Shown here: positions 23,320 through 35,129 of the stretch, one piece after another
How positions within the stretch are numbered: position 1 is the first letter of the stretch
Layout: each line of letters opens with the position of its first letter
Source: Tetmemena sp. SeJ-2015
Lineage: Eukaryota; Ciliophora; Spirotrichea; Sporadotrichida; Oxytrichidae
Assembly (NCBI GenBank): GCA_027382625.1
Contig: JAJKFJ010021279.1
Location: 1-64,000, forward strand
Length of the DNA stretch: 64,000 bases
Reading direction: 5' to 3'
Translations under genes and position numbers: made by a program
The notes under the pieces: model-generated
Told to the model about the DNA's origin: nothing
Database searches by the model: none
What the model saw: only the letters and a program-made list of their open reading frames with translations

Positions 23320-24868
23320 ATGATGAGCAGGGCCATGCCAGATAATCACCAGGCGAAGATTCTTTGCCGGATCCCTATTTCTTCCAAAAGCAGACTATTC
23401 CTATCTATCAATTAAAAATTGAATCCTCATCTTGATAATTTAAAGATCTAAGAAATTCATCATTCACAAGAAACCAAGTTTACTCCTGCAAAGCCTGATG
23501 ATGAGAAGGATGTTAATCTCAAGTCCTTTAACATAATAGAGAGACTTGGAAAGGGGTCTTTTGGATCTGTCTATCTAGTGGAGAAAATCTCTACTCAAAA
23601 AATCTTCGCAATGAAGGTATTAGAGAAAGAGAAAGTACTCAAGCAGAATTTAGTTAGATATGCTATGACTGAGAGGAACGTGCTTTAACTAGCTAAGCAT
23701 CCTTTTATTGTCAGCCTGAATTACGCCTTAAATAAGCGATGTTATTTAATACAATATTTCATCCTTCTAAACTTCCTAAAGACTCTATCTAATCTTAGAC
23801 TACTGCCCCGGAGGAGATATGGGCATGGCTTTGGCAAAGTAGAAGCGCTTCACTGAAGAGGTAGCAAGGATGTACTTATGTGAGATCATCTTAGCTATAG
23901 AATATCTGCATCATAACAACATCGTTTTCAGAGATTTGAAGCCTGACAATGTTGTTTTCGACGACGAGGGTCATGCTCTCCTTACTGACTTTGGACTATC
24001 AAAGGAGGGACTAGGTGGCCAACAGCAGTCGCAATCTTTTTGTGGCTCAGTTGCATATCTTGCGCCTGAAATGCTGAAGAGACAGGGTCACACCAAGTCT
24101 ATAGATTGGTATTTGCTTGGAGTGCTTCTCTATGAAATGCTGGTTGGAGTTCCACCCTATTTCTCTACTGACCGATAGAAGCTATTCGAAAATATTCAAG
24201 GGGGTCCTCTCAAGATTCCACATACCATGAGTGAGAATGCCAGAGGACTCATCTTAAAGCTGCTCAATAGAAACCCACTAAAGCGATTGGGTGCTGGTCC
24301 CAGAGATTCAGAAGAGATCAAGCAGGAAATCTTAAACCAACAAATATTAAATTTGCTTTTGAATCTTCTTCAAAGATGTCGATTGGAAATATTGTTAGAG
24401 ATCAGATAAAAACATTTAATTAGATTTCCCATAATGTATTCAATTAATAATTAATTCAAAATCAATTATAAAATACCTCCTAACTTATTTTTAAATGCAA
24501 TAAAAATAAGATTAAAAAGAAGCCAAGATAAATAGTAAAGCAGATTTGCCTATTTGGAAAAATTTCAAATTCTCTTAAAGTTTAATTTTTGATAATAAGT
24601 AATTGAGAGGAGATTGCCAGTTCCCCAACCAAGAATAAGAAAGATAGAGCCCAACCCTATTTCTATTCAGAGCTTTATATAGGAGGAATTAAAAGAGGCG
24701 GAGCACATGCAGCCCGATCAAGTTGAAGCGGATATGTAATTGGAAAAAGAAAGGGGAAGCACCAAGTTTAAGAATCCGTTCGCTAAAGCCAAAAAAGAAA
24801 TCAATAGATTCGATCCCTACAACGATCCAAATAAAATTGCTGGCTGGTCTTATATTAAAAAGAATTGA
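23320..24868 (+). CDS. AGC-family serine/threonine protein kinase
   Basis: Complete kinase domain: glycine loop RLGKGSFGSVYLVE (about 23.55 kb), IFAMKVLEKEKV with the ATP-binding lysine, hinge LYLILDYCPGGDM, catalytic loop IVFRDLKPDNVVFD, DFGLSK, activation segment FCGSVAYLAPEML and substrate lobe DWYLLGVLLYEMLVGVPPY. The HRD histidine is replaced by phenylalanine (FRD). FFKDVDW and a C-terminal tail ending PNKIAGWSYIKKN resemble the AGC turn and hydrophobic-motif region (F/xxG-W/F-S-Y), placing it near the PKA/S6K/Akt group. Start ATG 23320 (MMSRAMPDN), stop TGA 24866-24868. Three IESs (37, 34 and 212 bp) interrupt it, and each removal restores the expected kinase sequence. No GT-AG intron was needed. 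Confidence 0.93.
23726..23766. other. IES, pointer CCTT
   Basis: 37 bp in the kinase N-lobe. Excision gives SLNYAFQTSQRLYLILDYC, the expected strand 4-5/hinge sequence. Confidence 0.92.
24328..24367. other. IES, pointer AATCTT
   Basis: 34 bp near the end of the kinase domain. Joining the 6-bp repeats gives EEIKQEIFFKDVDWKY, matching the AGC kinase consensus before the C-terminal tail. Confidence 0.92.
24399..24614. other. Long IES, pointer AGAT
   Basis: 212 bp, AT-rich, separating the kinase core from its C-terminal tail. Joining AGAT gives DWKYCQRLPVPQPRIRK in frame. Confidence 0.8.
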
Positions 24869-25029
24869 ATCATCATCTCCTTTTAATTTTATTTTAATTT
24901 GTTCCATTTAGTTTCTATTAAAAGCTTCTTAAAATCGAGTTTGAAATGATTTAAGTTCAATTCAAATCTTCAAGAAGATAGGTTCTGATCCAGTATCTCA
25001 TATATTGATTCAAGAATATATACTAGTTT

Positions 25030-26215
25030 TCAGATTGAACCATGAAAAACAATTTGATACATTTAATGTCTAATGATTTATAGAATGAGCATTCTCTGCT
25101 CTCTGAGTTTTCTAACTGTTGCAAAGATGTCTATTTAAGGTTGCTTATATGGGTCATCACTATGAGGCTACATTCCTTATTCTACTTAACTAATGAGCTT
25201 CATAATTAGGTGGACATAAATAAGAAGAATATTGTAAAAAGACAAGAGCAATCGTTGTCCCTGTTCTGCCTACTCCAGCGCTACAATGAACTATTATCTT
25301 GCTCTATAAAGGAAATAAATTATAGCTTATGAGTTACTCCATTTTGAGAGCTTAAAATCACATGATGAATTGCTGCTTTTTAAAAAGCATAAAAATATGA
25401 TCAATGTAAGCTTTTATCATATAATCGAACTCATCTAAGTCCTCTTTTTAGGGAACCCCAAAGTCAGGCCAGTTTCTGAAATGATACTAAGTTACTTCCC
25501 TCTTCTCACCAGTTTCTAAATTTTCTATCACGTAAAATCGCTTCACAATATTCTTGATGCCTTATTCTCTTTGGTCTTCTTACTTAACCCTCACCCTAAT
25601 ATTCTCAATATGAAATACTTTCTCTGAGTAAGGATCATATCTATTATATTCCCAGTAGGTTTCAAACTTTTAATCTCCATTTTCAACTTAAATTGTAAGC
25701 CAATATTTTCTGAAATATAAAATATTATTTAAATGACTTCGCAAGCAACTGTGAATATGGTAGATACGTTATGCTCCATTATCATTCTAAAGAAGTCTTC
25801 TTTTGTAGTTGAAAGAGGGCCTTGTGCTGCTATGAACATCCTGTCCTCCCCAAGAGGGCTCTATTAACAATGTCTGACTAAAATAAAACTCTTACATGTA
25901 TAAAATTGGCATTGATATATGAGTCTTTGATCTTTAGCTTTCCTGCTCTGGGTCTAAGAGTCACCATCGTTTCCAAGTCTATATGATTTAATATTCGAAA
26001 CTTTGTCTATACACGGAAAGATGTCACTGTAAACTGTGTTTGAATGAGTTTATATTATAAAGAATTTCTTTTTATTTAGAAGTTTATCTGTTCTTGTTAA
26101 GAATGTCCTAATTTACATATAAGCTTTTTTGGTGTTCTACTGTCATTGTTATTTGCTCGATTGCGTTAAATTCACTCACAAGGTCGTCTGAGCTCTTTTT
26201 ATATTTTATGAATTA
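25030..26215 (-). CDS. Protein tyrosine phosphatase, classical PTP domain
   Basis: Dephosphorylates phosphotyrosine. Domain landmarks in order: SDDLVSEFNAIEQ (N-terminal helix); SDIFPCIDLETMVTLRPR; DSYINANFIHSPLGEDRMFI; AAQGPLSTTKEDFFRMI; WEYNRYDPYSE; the WPD loop NWPDFGVP at about 25.45-25.47 kb; the P-loop IVHCSAGVGRTGTTIAL at about 25.27-25.30 kb, with catalytic Cys and Arg both present; and IDIFATVRKLREQR. These order exactly as in PTP1B-type enzymes. A GT-AG intron lies at about 25864-25898. Three IESs are resolved. The 5' end is not: no clear ATG joins the first coding segment near 26.2 kb, next to an ATT/ATA microsatellite at 26229-26248. The last ~20 residues are uncertain. Confidence 0.9.
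25147..25232. other. IES, pointer ATAT
   Basis: 82 bp just downstream of the phosphatase P-loop. Excision gives IALVFLQYKQPQIDIFATV, the expected helix and strand order. Confidence 0.9.
25977..26011. other. IES, pointer GTCTATA (TATAGAC)
   Basis: 28 bp with an exact 7-bp flanking repeat. Joining gives SDIFPCIDLETMVTLRPRA in the phosphatase N-terminal region. Confidence 0.92.
26027..26091. other. IES, pointer CTGT (ACAG)
   Basis: 61 bp. Excision joins QDILNKN to SDIFPCIDLE, as expected for a PTP domain. Confidence 0.8.
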
Positions 26216-26897
26216 CTTTATCTAAATATAATAATAATAATAATAATCGGCATGGGACTCTCAAGACTAATGAATTCTAAATCATTTTTAGTATTGTTCA
26301 AAGTTACTCTGATTATAAAATTACATCTCGTAGCTCTTATCTCTAATTTAAAAATAATATTTTGTGAGTGAAAACACAATTTATTAGAATTTAGGTGAGT
26401 TTGAAGGGATGCATAACTCGAGGAAACTCTGAAACCAGAACTAAAAACAATTGTTGTTAAAAAAAATAAGTCAATGCAATTAAAGAAGAGCAACAATCAA
26501 AAGATGTTGCTATGAAAGTGATTTTCTTTCTCTAAGTTACAGTTGAAGATTCGTCTTTAAGCAGATTCCATTATTGGTATGAATTAATATTTATAACTGA
26601 TTAAGCAGTATTAATTAATCCCGAGCAGAATTAATTCTTGAAAACAATAGGAGCGAATAAGTTAATCATAATTGGTGTGCGAGTTTTACTTCTTTGATTC
26701 AGTGAAAATTAATTATTGCAATTTTAACATTATATAAAAATAAGCAGATCTGCAATTGTATTGAGAAATAATAGGTATGGATAAGACTGATGACATTATT
26801 TGCGCAGTTGGCTCGCAGGTTTAAACTTTATTAGTTAAGAATAAATATAGTTCTCCGTAATAAAGAGAATATTTTAATTCGAAAAGCACACTTAAAA
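26216..26897. other. Intergenic AT-rich spacer between divergent genes
   Basis: Contains an ATT/AAT trinucleotide microsatellite (26229-26248) and otherwise AT-rich sequence between the divergently oriented phosphatase and channel-phosphodiesterase genes. Promoters presumably lie here, but I see no defined motif. Confidence 0.4.
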
Positions 26898-29769
26898 ATG
26901 AGTGAGTCGCCCGTTCAGCTCATCAAGCCCCCAGGTCAGTACTCAAACTCCAACACACTCGCAGTCAAGAACTCTGATCCTATAGTGCACGATGATTACT
27001 CAACAAACAGTACGAAAATAAGTTATAATCATTAAATTCGGTAATAAATTGTTAATTTATCCTAAAACGAGCAAGCAATTGATAGATATTCAAATAAATA
27101 AAGTTTACCCGGAGAGTCCAAAGAGTCATCGCCCCTCACTAGCTGAAACCAAGCAACCTGTAAGAATTTCCTCATTCATATGATGAAACAACTTTTTTAA
27201 AAATAAAGCGCCTTCAAAAAACTTCTTAAATGCGTTTTCATACTCAGAACTTTGAGATTTTAAGAGTTCTGAACTATTTCAGCTCTTACCATATTTATCC
27301 TATTTCATCTTAAAGTATTTTTATAGTTTAAGGAAACAACAGATAGGTTACAAATTAGGCCAGTCTCTAGAGAAGACACCAAAGATAAAAACATGGCCAG
27401 GAGGTCATCCATGTTTTTCAAAGACACAGCAAATTAAATTCATCCAGCTCCAGATCTTAGACAATCCGCATAAGAGAAAGAGCAAAAGTAGAAGAAAGTT
27501 TAATCTAAATATGCAATTGAAATATTTCTAAGAAAAAAAGTTTCGCTTCAGAAAAATTTTCTATTTATGGGTAAAGATGAGCTATAGAAAAATGGCATTA
27601 CAGGCTGGAGGCTATGACTTTATTTTTATTAACTTTTCGAGGCTAACATTAGCTTTGCTGCTTAGATCAAAGGCATACGACGTTATTATGATTATCCTAA
27701 TCGTGCTCTATACGATATTGGTGTTTCTCTACTTCGCACTTTCAGACTCTGTGTTCCAGGACCCTGATAACGAACAAATCTACTACATCATAGAGCTGTG
27801 TATTTTAGCTGTTTTCGTGATAGAAATATTCTTGCACTTCCTTTCTTTCGGGCTGCTTTATTTGAAGGATTATTGGAATATATTCGATCTCGTCATTATC
27901 ATTCTTAGTGTTGATAATAAAAGTACTCAAATACGAGAAAACTGAAGTTAATATATCCATTTATTGTGTTGCTTTTGTGCTGCTAGATATGTTTACCAAT
28001 AAATAAAGATTAATAAATGCATTTGAGTTTAATCTTATTTCAAATAACAGTGTACTCAGTGGAATACTGAAAATCAGAAGTATATTCAGACTACTGAGAA
28101 TATTTATCCTAGTGAGGAAACTCAATGCCCTCAGAATCAAAAGAGAAGTGTAAAAAAGACAAGTTATAATTTAAGGCTTCGATATCAGATCTCCTCTAGA
28201 AAGGGTTTTGGATATCCTTAATAGCTTAAGAGATTCGATAGATGAGAGTCAGGAAAAGATTCTTCTCAACCTATTTATGATTGCTATAATTTTCTAATTC
28301 TTACAGACTTAAACTACGTGATAATTATTAGTTAATTTGAGTAAATGATTGCTCATTTATTTTGATATAGGTAATCTCCTCAAACTAGCTTTATGAAGCA
28401 AACCTAGAGTTCGATGGGCATAGTGATGATAATTCAAAAGAGAAGAGTGAGGTGCAAAAGTTGCTCCAGAATTATACTAACAAAGGATTAGAGTCTTAGA
28501 AGCGACGACCTTCTTCAATGAATATTCCAATAAATTCGCCAACTCTTCCAGTCAACTCTTGGGATGAGTAGAAGTATCAAGTAAATGTTAACAAAGTTGA
28601 GGAGAGCCTAAATCTGAATGACCTTGCAAAAGACGAGCTGGATAAAATAGAGAGACTAGACTTTGATATATTTACTCTCAGATAAGCCACTTAAGACAAT
28701 GAATTAGTGACAATAGTTTTAACATCCGTAAAAATGCTCTTTTTATATTTAATAGTTAACTATCTCTTAGCGAGAGAAAATGTCTTTTAAAAGCTATAAC
28801 TTTCTTTCAAAGTATTAAACAACTTCATTCAAAAGATTCAAAAGGGCTATAAGGATGTGACTTATCACAATAAGACTCATGCTGCTGATCTCGCCTAAGT
28901 AAGATAAACTCTATTTTTAAATGTTATAGACTTTCTACTACTTTTCAACAACTTGTGGCTTGGCTGGTAAAACCAAACTGGAAGAAATTGAGTTCTTCTC
29001 GCTCGTGATAGCTGGGGCTTGCCATGATCATGAACACATGGGCTTTAACAACTTATATATAATTGAAACAGCAGACCCAATCGCCATAAGATACAACGGT
29101 ATTTTCTATGTCCACTAACTATATTATCAGATGTCTCTGTGCTTGAAAACCATCACATCGCCTCATCTTTCGCAATCATGTAAGCGGACGCGCAGATGAA
29201 CATCCTCGCCCACTTACCTCGAGATCAGTACAAAAGGGCACGCACTTTGATGGTAAATGCAGTACTAAATACAGATATGTCCAAGCACTTTAGTGAAGCA
29301 GGAAAGTTTAAGACTAGAATCTAGGCTCCTGATTTCGATCCCTAATCAGGCGCTGATAAGGACATGATCCTCTATCAGCTATTCCATCTGGCTGATATTT
29401 CGAATGGAACCAAGCCATGGTCAGTCTGCTAAAAGTGGACAGACTTGCTGTTTATAGAGTTCTTCCATCAGGGTGACATGGAGAGAAATCGTGGAGCAGG
29501 CATCAGTTACCTTTGTGATAGAACGACAGTTAATGTTGCCAAGTCACAAATAGGTTTTAAAATGGATGCAATATTAAAGAAGCTATTTTAATTTCCTTGA
29601 TGTGATTATCAATCCTTCTTTCTAAACAGCTGATCTAGTGATCTCTATGCAAGAGAATCTGGAAAATATAGTTAATAACAAAGAGATGTGGACCTCGAAA
29701 TTCGATGAATATGAAGAGGATCTCAAACGCAATCAAGAAAGAATCAAGTCTCAGGTTCAAAAAGTTTGA
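26898..29769 (+). CDS. Ion-transport (voltage-sensor-like) domain fused to cyclic-nucleotide phosphodiesterase
   Basis: Two-domain membrane protein. After a disordered N-terminus (MSESPVQLIKPPGQYSN) come transmembrane helices: YDVIMIILIVLYTILVFLYF, IIELCILAVFVIEIFLHFLS, YWNIFDLVIIILSV, and an arginine-rich S4-like helix KIRSIFRLLRIFILVRK. The order matches S1-S4 of a voltage-sensor domain; I see no obvious pore. The C-terminal half is a class I phosphodiesterase: HNKTHAAD (about 28.87 kb), GACHDHEHMGFNN (about 29.01 kb), ENHHIASSFAIM, LFHLADISNGTKPW (about 29.39 kb) and EFFHQGDMERNRG. All metal-binding His/Asp residues of the PDEase motif are present, so it should hydrolyse cAMP and/or cGMP. 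Short GT-AG introns interrupt the PDE half (about 28899-28931 and 29100-29134). Three IESs are resolved; another break near 28.3 kb is not. The stop at 29767-29769 is provisional. Confidence 0.9.
27608..27645. other. IES, pointer GAGGCTA
   Basis: 31 bp with an exact 7-bp repeat, just before the first transmembrane helix. Joining gives GWRLTLALLLRSKAYDVIM. Confidence 0.92.
27907..28053. other. IES, pointer AGTGT
   Basis: 142 bp between S3- and S4-like helices. Excision gives VIIILSVLSGILKIRSIF in frame. Confidence 0.88.
29555..29594. other. IES, pointer TTT
   Basis: 37 bp inside the phosphodiesterase domain. Removal gives VAKSQIGFLDVIINPSF, which matches the conserved SQxGFIDxIVxPLF region. 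Confidence 0.88.
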
Positions 29770-30213
29770 CAAGCGACTTGATAGAAGGGAAATTTGTCCA
29801 AGCTATAGAGGGAGGGCTTATCACTCTAAGATTAATCTGAGGATCATGCTTGGAGTGAAGGCACCTTCTTCAGTGTAATTATTAAGTTTAAAAGAAGAGA
29901 GATAATATAGTCATTGAGAAGTTTAACTCCATATTTCAATTAGGAGCCAAGTTTGCAAGCATATGAAATAAGAAATAATTTTTATACTTCTTTAAAATAC
30001 GCATCGAAGGTTATTATCCTTTAAAATTTTCAAACTTTCAATCTTTTATCCACTCTCACTTACCTTATTTAATGTTACAAATTTGGATAGAAAATATAAT
30101 CTTGATCTCGCAACTTAATTAAAATGAGACAGATAAGTTTCTATTAAAAATATTTAATGCTTAATTCAAAATATAACTCCCATTTTTAATCAAAATTATT
30201 ATAAATCTATAAA
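29770..30213. other. Intergenic, possibly with a further 3' coding segment
   Basis: The first ~130 bases have raised GC, and one plus frame reads KFDKRLDRREICPSYRG, so the phosphodiesterase C-terminus may extend here through an unresolved IES. The remainder is AT-rich spacer. Confidence 0.35.
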
Positions 30214-31513
30214 ATGCATAAATCTCCTAAATAAGTGAGGCCCAACACAGCCTCTGCTCCTGAAAATTACTCTATAGAATCCATGTTTTAAGTGCTCGAT
30301 AAGGATGCAGGAGCGATGGTAGATGTGAGAGAAATTATGGATATCAATATGGAAGATTTCAAGGACAGCAAAGCGGTAACTCAGGCAATAAATTATATGA
30401 ACTAAGTGCGACCCATAGCACCCGATTAATTCGATATTATTCCCACAAGTATGTCAAACACTATGACTTTCTCTAACAGCAAACTTAACTCCTACTTGAA
30501 GAAATCCAACCTAGATGATGCTGCTAACCTCATGGAAAATAGGCACACTGCTATAATGTTCAACAGAACTACCAACTTTGACACTCTGAAGCTTCCTCAG
30601 TACATACTAAACTAGATCATATCTGAGAGATAGTCACTTGCCAAAGTCAAGGATGAGCAAGAGAGAACCAAGCATCTCTAGAAAATTGCAGAACTGCAAA
30701 ATTCATCCTGGTAAGTCATAAAATAATGCATATGTGCTTTGCTTGCTGCTTTCTTTTAATTAAGACTGGTGGGAGATAAAGATGAATCGAAATGTTGAGC
30801 TTGTAAATGCTGTTAAGAGAGTAAATATATAGCAAGTTAAGGATCTGCTAGATGAGTCTAAATATCTGGATATAACAACAAAAACATCATAATTAAGTAT
30901 TGATTAAGGATATGTGTGCTGATGTAAATTTTCAGAAGCTCCAAAACATGACTCCTTTGCATTTCGCTGTCCAATCCAGATCTGTGGATATGGTAAAAGT
31001 TCTCTTGAAGCACTATGCAGAAGCTAATACTAAAAATGATGATGGAAGGTCGGCTCTTCATCTCGCATGCGCTTTAGGTCTATTTGACATTGTGAAAGAA
31101 CTGACAAAAGTTCCTGCAGCTGTCCTGGTTGATATTAGAGATATCTAAGGCAATACTCCTCTCCATTTAGCAGCTCAGAATGGCTTCTTCTCAATTGTGA
31201 AATATCTCACCGAAGAAAGAGGAGCCAACTGCTTCATTCTCAACTCATAAAATCTTAGACCCCTTCAAGTTTGCTCTAACGCTGAAGTTTCTCAAGTAAA
31301 ATTTATTCAAAAGTTATCCTAACCCTCTTTAGTTCTTAGCAGATATGGAGTAAAAGCAAGCATTACAAATATTTTAATTTATATTCAATATATGTATTTA
31401 GCTTAAAGAGCGAACAACAAGCAAGGATTTTTCTAAAAGGCGATTGGAAGCATCCTGAAAAAGAACAAATAATATCAATTTTTTAAGTTAACTCATTTTT
31501 ATTTACTAAGTTG
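30214..31513 (+). CDS. Ankyrin-repeat protein
   Basis: Starts MHKSPKQVRPNTASAPEN. The first ~180 residues are polar without repeats. From about 30.92 kb come consecutive ankyrin repeats: LQNMTPLHFAVQSRSVDMVK, DDGRSALHLACALGLFDIVK, IQGNTPLHLAAQNGFFSIVK, with the TPLHxA signature. The repeats probably bind a protein partner; the specific role is unknown. The C-terminus (about 31.3-31.5 kb) is less ordered and ends at the first TGA near 31513. Two IESs are resolved. Without their removal the first stops the gene and the second shifts the frame just before the repeats. Confidence 0.82.
30708..30770. other. IES, pointer CTGGT
   Basis: 58 bp. It looks at first like an intron (GTAAGT near its start, AAG near its end), but intron removal creates a TGA. 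Pointer joining gives QNSSWWEIKMNRNVELVNA. Confidence 0.8.
30868..30913. other. IES, pointer GGATAT
   Basis: 40 bp between the linker and the ankyrin repeats. Joining gives ESKYLDMCADVNFQKLQNMT in frame. Confidence 0.9.
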
Positions 31514-31555
31514 AGAAATATAAATTCCTTATTTTATCTTAGCTGTGTTTAAATA

Positions 31556-34500
31556 ATGGTGTTGAATAAAAACGGCAGCTAGCAGAGTAAAAAGTAAACT
31601 GAAGAAATAGAGTCTGATTTTGAGAGAAACATCGATGATCTATTGCTGAATAACCAGAACTCAAACGACAAACCTGAAAACAAATACGATATTCGTCTTC
31701 TGAGTCCAAGTACAGACTCTTAGTCGAAAGATTTTTAATTTATTTTAAGATTCTTTTTTTATAATGAAAGGAGTTGTACATAGTTCCTCAAGGAAAAGTA
31801 AGTCTTGCTTTGCTTTACTCTCTTCTTTTTTACTTAGACATTTATTTATTGATTGTAGAGAGGATGATTTTGCTAATGAGGCACGCTAATACTCAAGATT
31901 TGCAAGACCAGCAATACCTAAAGCAACTAGCTAAAACCAATTCCATGAAGTCGTCTATATTCCTAAGTCAGAACTCAAATCATCAGACACCCTTTAATCA
32001 GCTGATGAAAGAAAATAAGGAGTAAAATAAAACATTCCCCCAATTTATGTGTAGCAAATAAATTAAAAAAATTTTAAGTAGCCATTTCCCCTAGTAGTCT
32101 GCATTCATCCAAAGATTCTCAATACCAAGCTAGCCTTAAAGTGTTTTTTTGGCTTATATTGAGTTTAAAGTGAGAATCAGAGTATGATAATGCAAAGCAA
32201 TTAGCAGCAAAGTACTCAAATCGCTCCAAGACACGGCCACACAAACTCTAGTTAGTTTCAGAGGAGCACTAATCAGCTTTTATAACAGTCAAAATCTTTG
32301 ACTAAAAAGTATCACACCAACACTCTTTAGGAAGATGCTCCTGCTAGTATAGAATTCATGAGAATGAAATCTCAACAAGAGTAAAGTATCGGCTCTGGAT
32401 AGACTGGAGACAAAATATTCATCTCTGGTGAGGATAAAATGCAGATCAGAAGTTCCAAAGTCATACTCAAGAATAATTTTCTTTTAATTTTTCAGAATTT
32501 AAATGAAAATTCAAATCTTTTTTAAATTTAAATTTAAAAAAAAGGGATAATAAAGTATTCAATAAATTTAAATTCTAAGACATAAATTTAATGAAATTTT
32601 TTTTAGAAAACAATTTTAAAAATTGAAATCTCATTATTTTAATTCTTAATAATTTTTTAAATAACTTTTGATTAAAAAGAAGATCAAATAACTGTTTAGG
32701 GTCTGAGAGTCGAGAAATGTCCCCAGAAAGCAAAGCGAACTCCCCCTCTAAAAGCCAAAATAGGTATTAAGGCATAACAGACTCTAATTATAAAAGTAAC
32801 AGCAATTCAAAACTTAATCTACAAGTGGTCAATTCCCAAGCCTTAAAAGGTCTCTCCTCCAGTGATAGAAGATTTTCCCATAATCCCAAAAACAGTGGCT
32901 AAAATTAGATAATGAAAGGGCAAAACTTGAGTTATCAACAAAGAGACAATTATAACGATAGGAAAAATGAGAGAAGGAAAAATGGAAATGTAGTTAGTGA
33001 TGATGAATTATATAAGAACATACCAAGAGATGAAAAAGGAGGCATCATCAATAGAAATTATTTATAGAAAGGTTGTCGGCTCTACTGATTTAATTTAGCG
33101 CATCATTTAATCAAAGAGGCCACAGGCCTTAGAGAATCAGATAACTTAAAATAGCTCAAACAAGTATCGATAAACTCTGGGAGTCCCCTCTCCTACGAAC
33201 GGTATACATAAACAACGGACAAGTATTCTGGGTTCTCTTTAAATGTTTGGAGATAGAAGCGGTTTACAATCAGTAGGAGATATAGGTTCAGACCAACTTT
33301 AGAGTATGAAATCAAATCCCTCTTAGATAGTTTCTTCTTCCAATAGATAATCAATAGAAGCATAGCTTCATAAAAGACTACTAAACTCAGATTTCATAAA
33401 GGATAACTTTACTGCGAATGGAGAATTTTTGCAGGGGAAGCATTTCCATACAATTTAAAGCAATATTCATGAGACTATGACGAAAGAGAGAAACAATACT
33501 GCTTAGATTAAATTGGTTGGCACAAGAAATATAGCTACAAGATACGAGAGAAACAGTGAAAAGTTTCAATAAACGCAGGAAGAGTGGGTGGGGTAGGAAG
33601 TTTTCTTAAATCGCAGAATTCAAAGAAATTGCAAGAGTAGCAGCTTCTCTGATGCGCTCACAGGACATATTTAGAGGCAAGTAACTTTTTCTAGAGAAGG
33701 TAGCTAGCTCAAAGGAGATTCAACATGGCTTTAATGATCATGATTGGTAAGGCTCCCTAAGAGAAGACTACCAGATTTTAGACTCAAATACGAAGTCAAC
33801 TTGGTAAACACTTTGGACCAAGGAGAAGGATGAAAACTAATCCACTAATAAAAATCCTTTAGATATCAAAGAATGCAAATCTACCAACTTCACATTCATG
33901 AACCCTAAGTGCTCAATGAATTTCTTAGTGTCCACTGATCCTAAACCTTCTTGGAAAGTTCAATTGGACAGTAAGACAAATTAATATAAGCAGTTATTAA
34001 GGCAAATATGAATAAAAATCATAGAAACTTCGATTTCACCATCTCTAAGTAACTTAATCCACAGCATACTTAGACTTTCAACTCTGAATAAAAGCTTATG
34101 ACCTCTATAAAGTCTATAGATCATAAGACGGTAGATTGGACTGAGAAGCAGGTATAATTTCTAGAACCTTACATAGAAGATGCCATAGATTCGATGGCCA
34201 TTTAAAATATAGACTTAAACAATTCTTAAAGAGCTGAAGTAGTTTTGTCTCGAGTCTGAAAACAATTTTGATTTGTAAAATTTAATTTTGGGACAAGTTC
34301 AGTAGATGAGTTTTTTGGAATTAAGGCATCCACGGGAAAAGCAAGTAGAGCTAGAAAAAGGACAAATCTTGGAAATTCATTAAGAAGAACATGAAGCATT
34401 TCATAGAAGCTAATTTTGGTGACATTCTTCATAAAGATGACTCGAAACAAGCTACACATCACTTCCTTTTAAATCTTTATTTATCACTTTAAAAATTTTC

Positions 34501-35129
34501 CAAATCAGTAGCAAGTATGTAGAAAAGCTAAACGTAAACAAATTTATCTTAACCAGATAACTCATCTACTAATTCTCTCAACGTTTCAATAAGAAAAGGC
34601 TGCCAGCCGATTAGTAATCATAGTCAGATGGTGCTTCTTCAACTTAAAAGTTCAAAGGATTAGGAAAGGGATATGATCGATCCTAAACTTCAGGTACACG
34701 GAATAGGATTTCTTCAGGAGCTACAAATGTTAAATTTGCTCATTCATAAAATGCTAAAGCAAATGACACTGAAGAGGAAGAAATTATAGACATACATTAC
34801 GATGGAAAGCAATTTTTCAAATGAAACTATTATCTTAATTTTCCTGTTAAATGCTAGGTTCAGTATAGTTTCCTTAAATTAAGTGTAAATAAATCATATA
34901 ACCTATTTTAGGGCAGTTTGGAAATAAAGGCTGGAATGCTTTGAGAATCTTAGAGGAGTTTATTGATATCTCTGACTCTCATCGATAGTGGCTAGGTGCT
35001 TTTAACTTTGGAAATTAGTTTTCTTCTCTTTCAAGGCCAGTGGTTTTGCTACAATCGGCAATTAATAAATATACGAGGTAAAGACAAGTTGCTTTCAAAC
35101 CAGTCTATCTCTTTCACTTCTTCTAATGA
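31556..35129 (+). CDS. Long disordered N/S/Q-rich protein, unrecognised
   Basis: Not recognised. A series of open plus-strand segments (MVLNKNGSQQSKKQTEE at the start) with S-, N-, K- and Q-rich low-complexity composition, for example MIMQSNQQQSTQIAPRH at about 32.18 kb and ESREMSPESKANSPSKSQ at about 32.71 kb. Near the end is a more ordered stretch (GWNALRILEEFIDISDSHRQ, about 34.93 kb). Phase changes occur several times, including across a very AT-rich stretch at about 32.47-32.69 kb, so several IESs remain unresolved and the exact protein is uncertain. The end overlaps the 3' end of the convergent gene by a few tens of bases, so one of the two stops is probably wrong. Confidence 0.45.
32475..32690. 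other. Probable IES, AT-rich, boundaries unresolved
   Basis: Over 200 bp of almost pure A/T, including palindromic AAATTTAAATTT-type runs, between two coding segments that both look real. I could not find a pointer pair that restores the frame, so boundaries are approximate. Confidence 0.45.

Noticed and set aside
34226..34462. Minus-strand ORF
   Set aside because: Antisense of a plus-strand low-complexity gene; no protein-like signal of its own.
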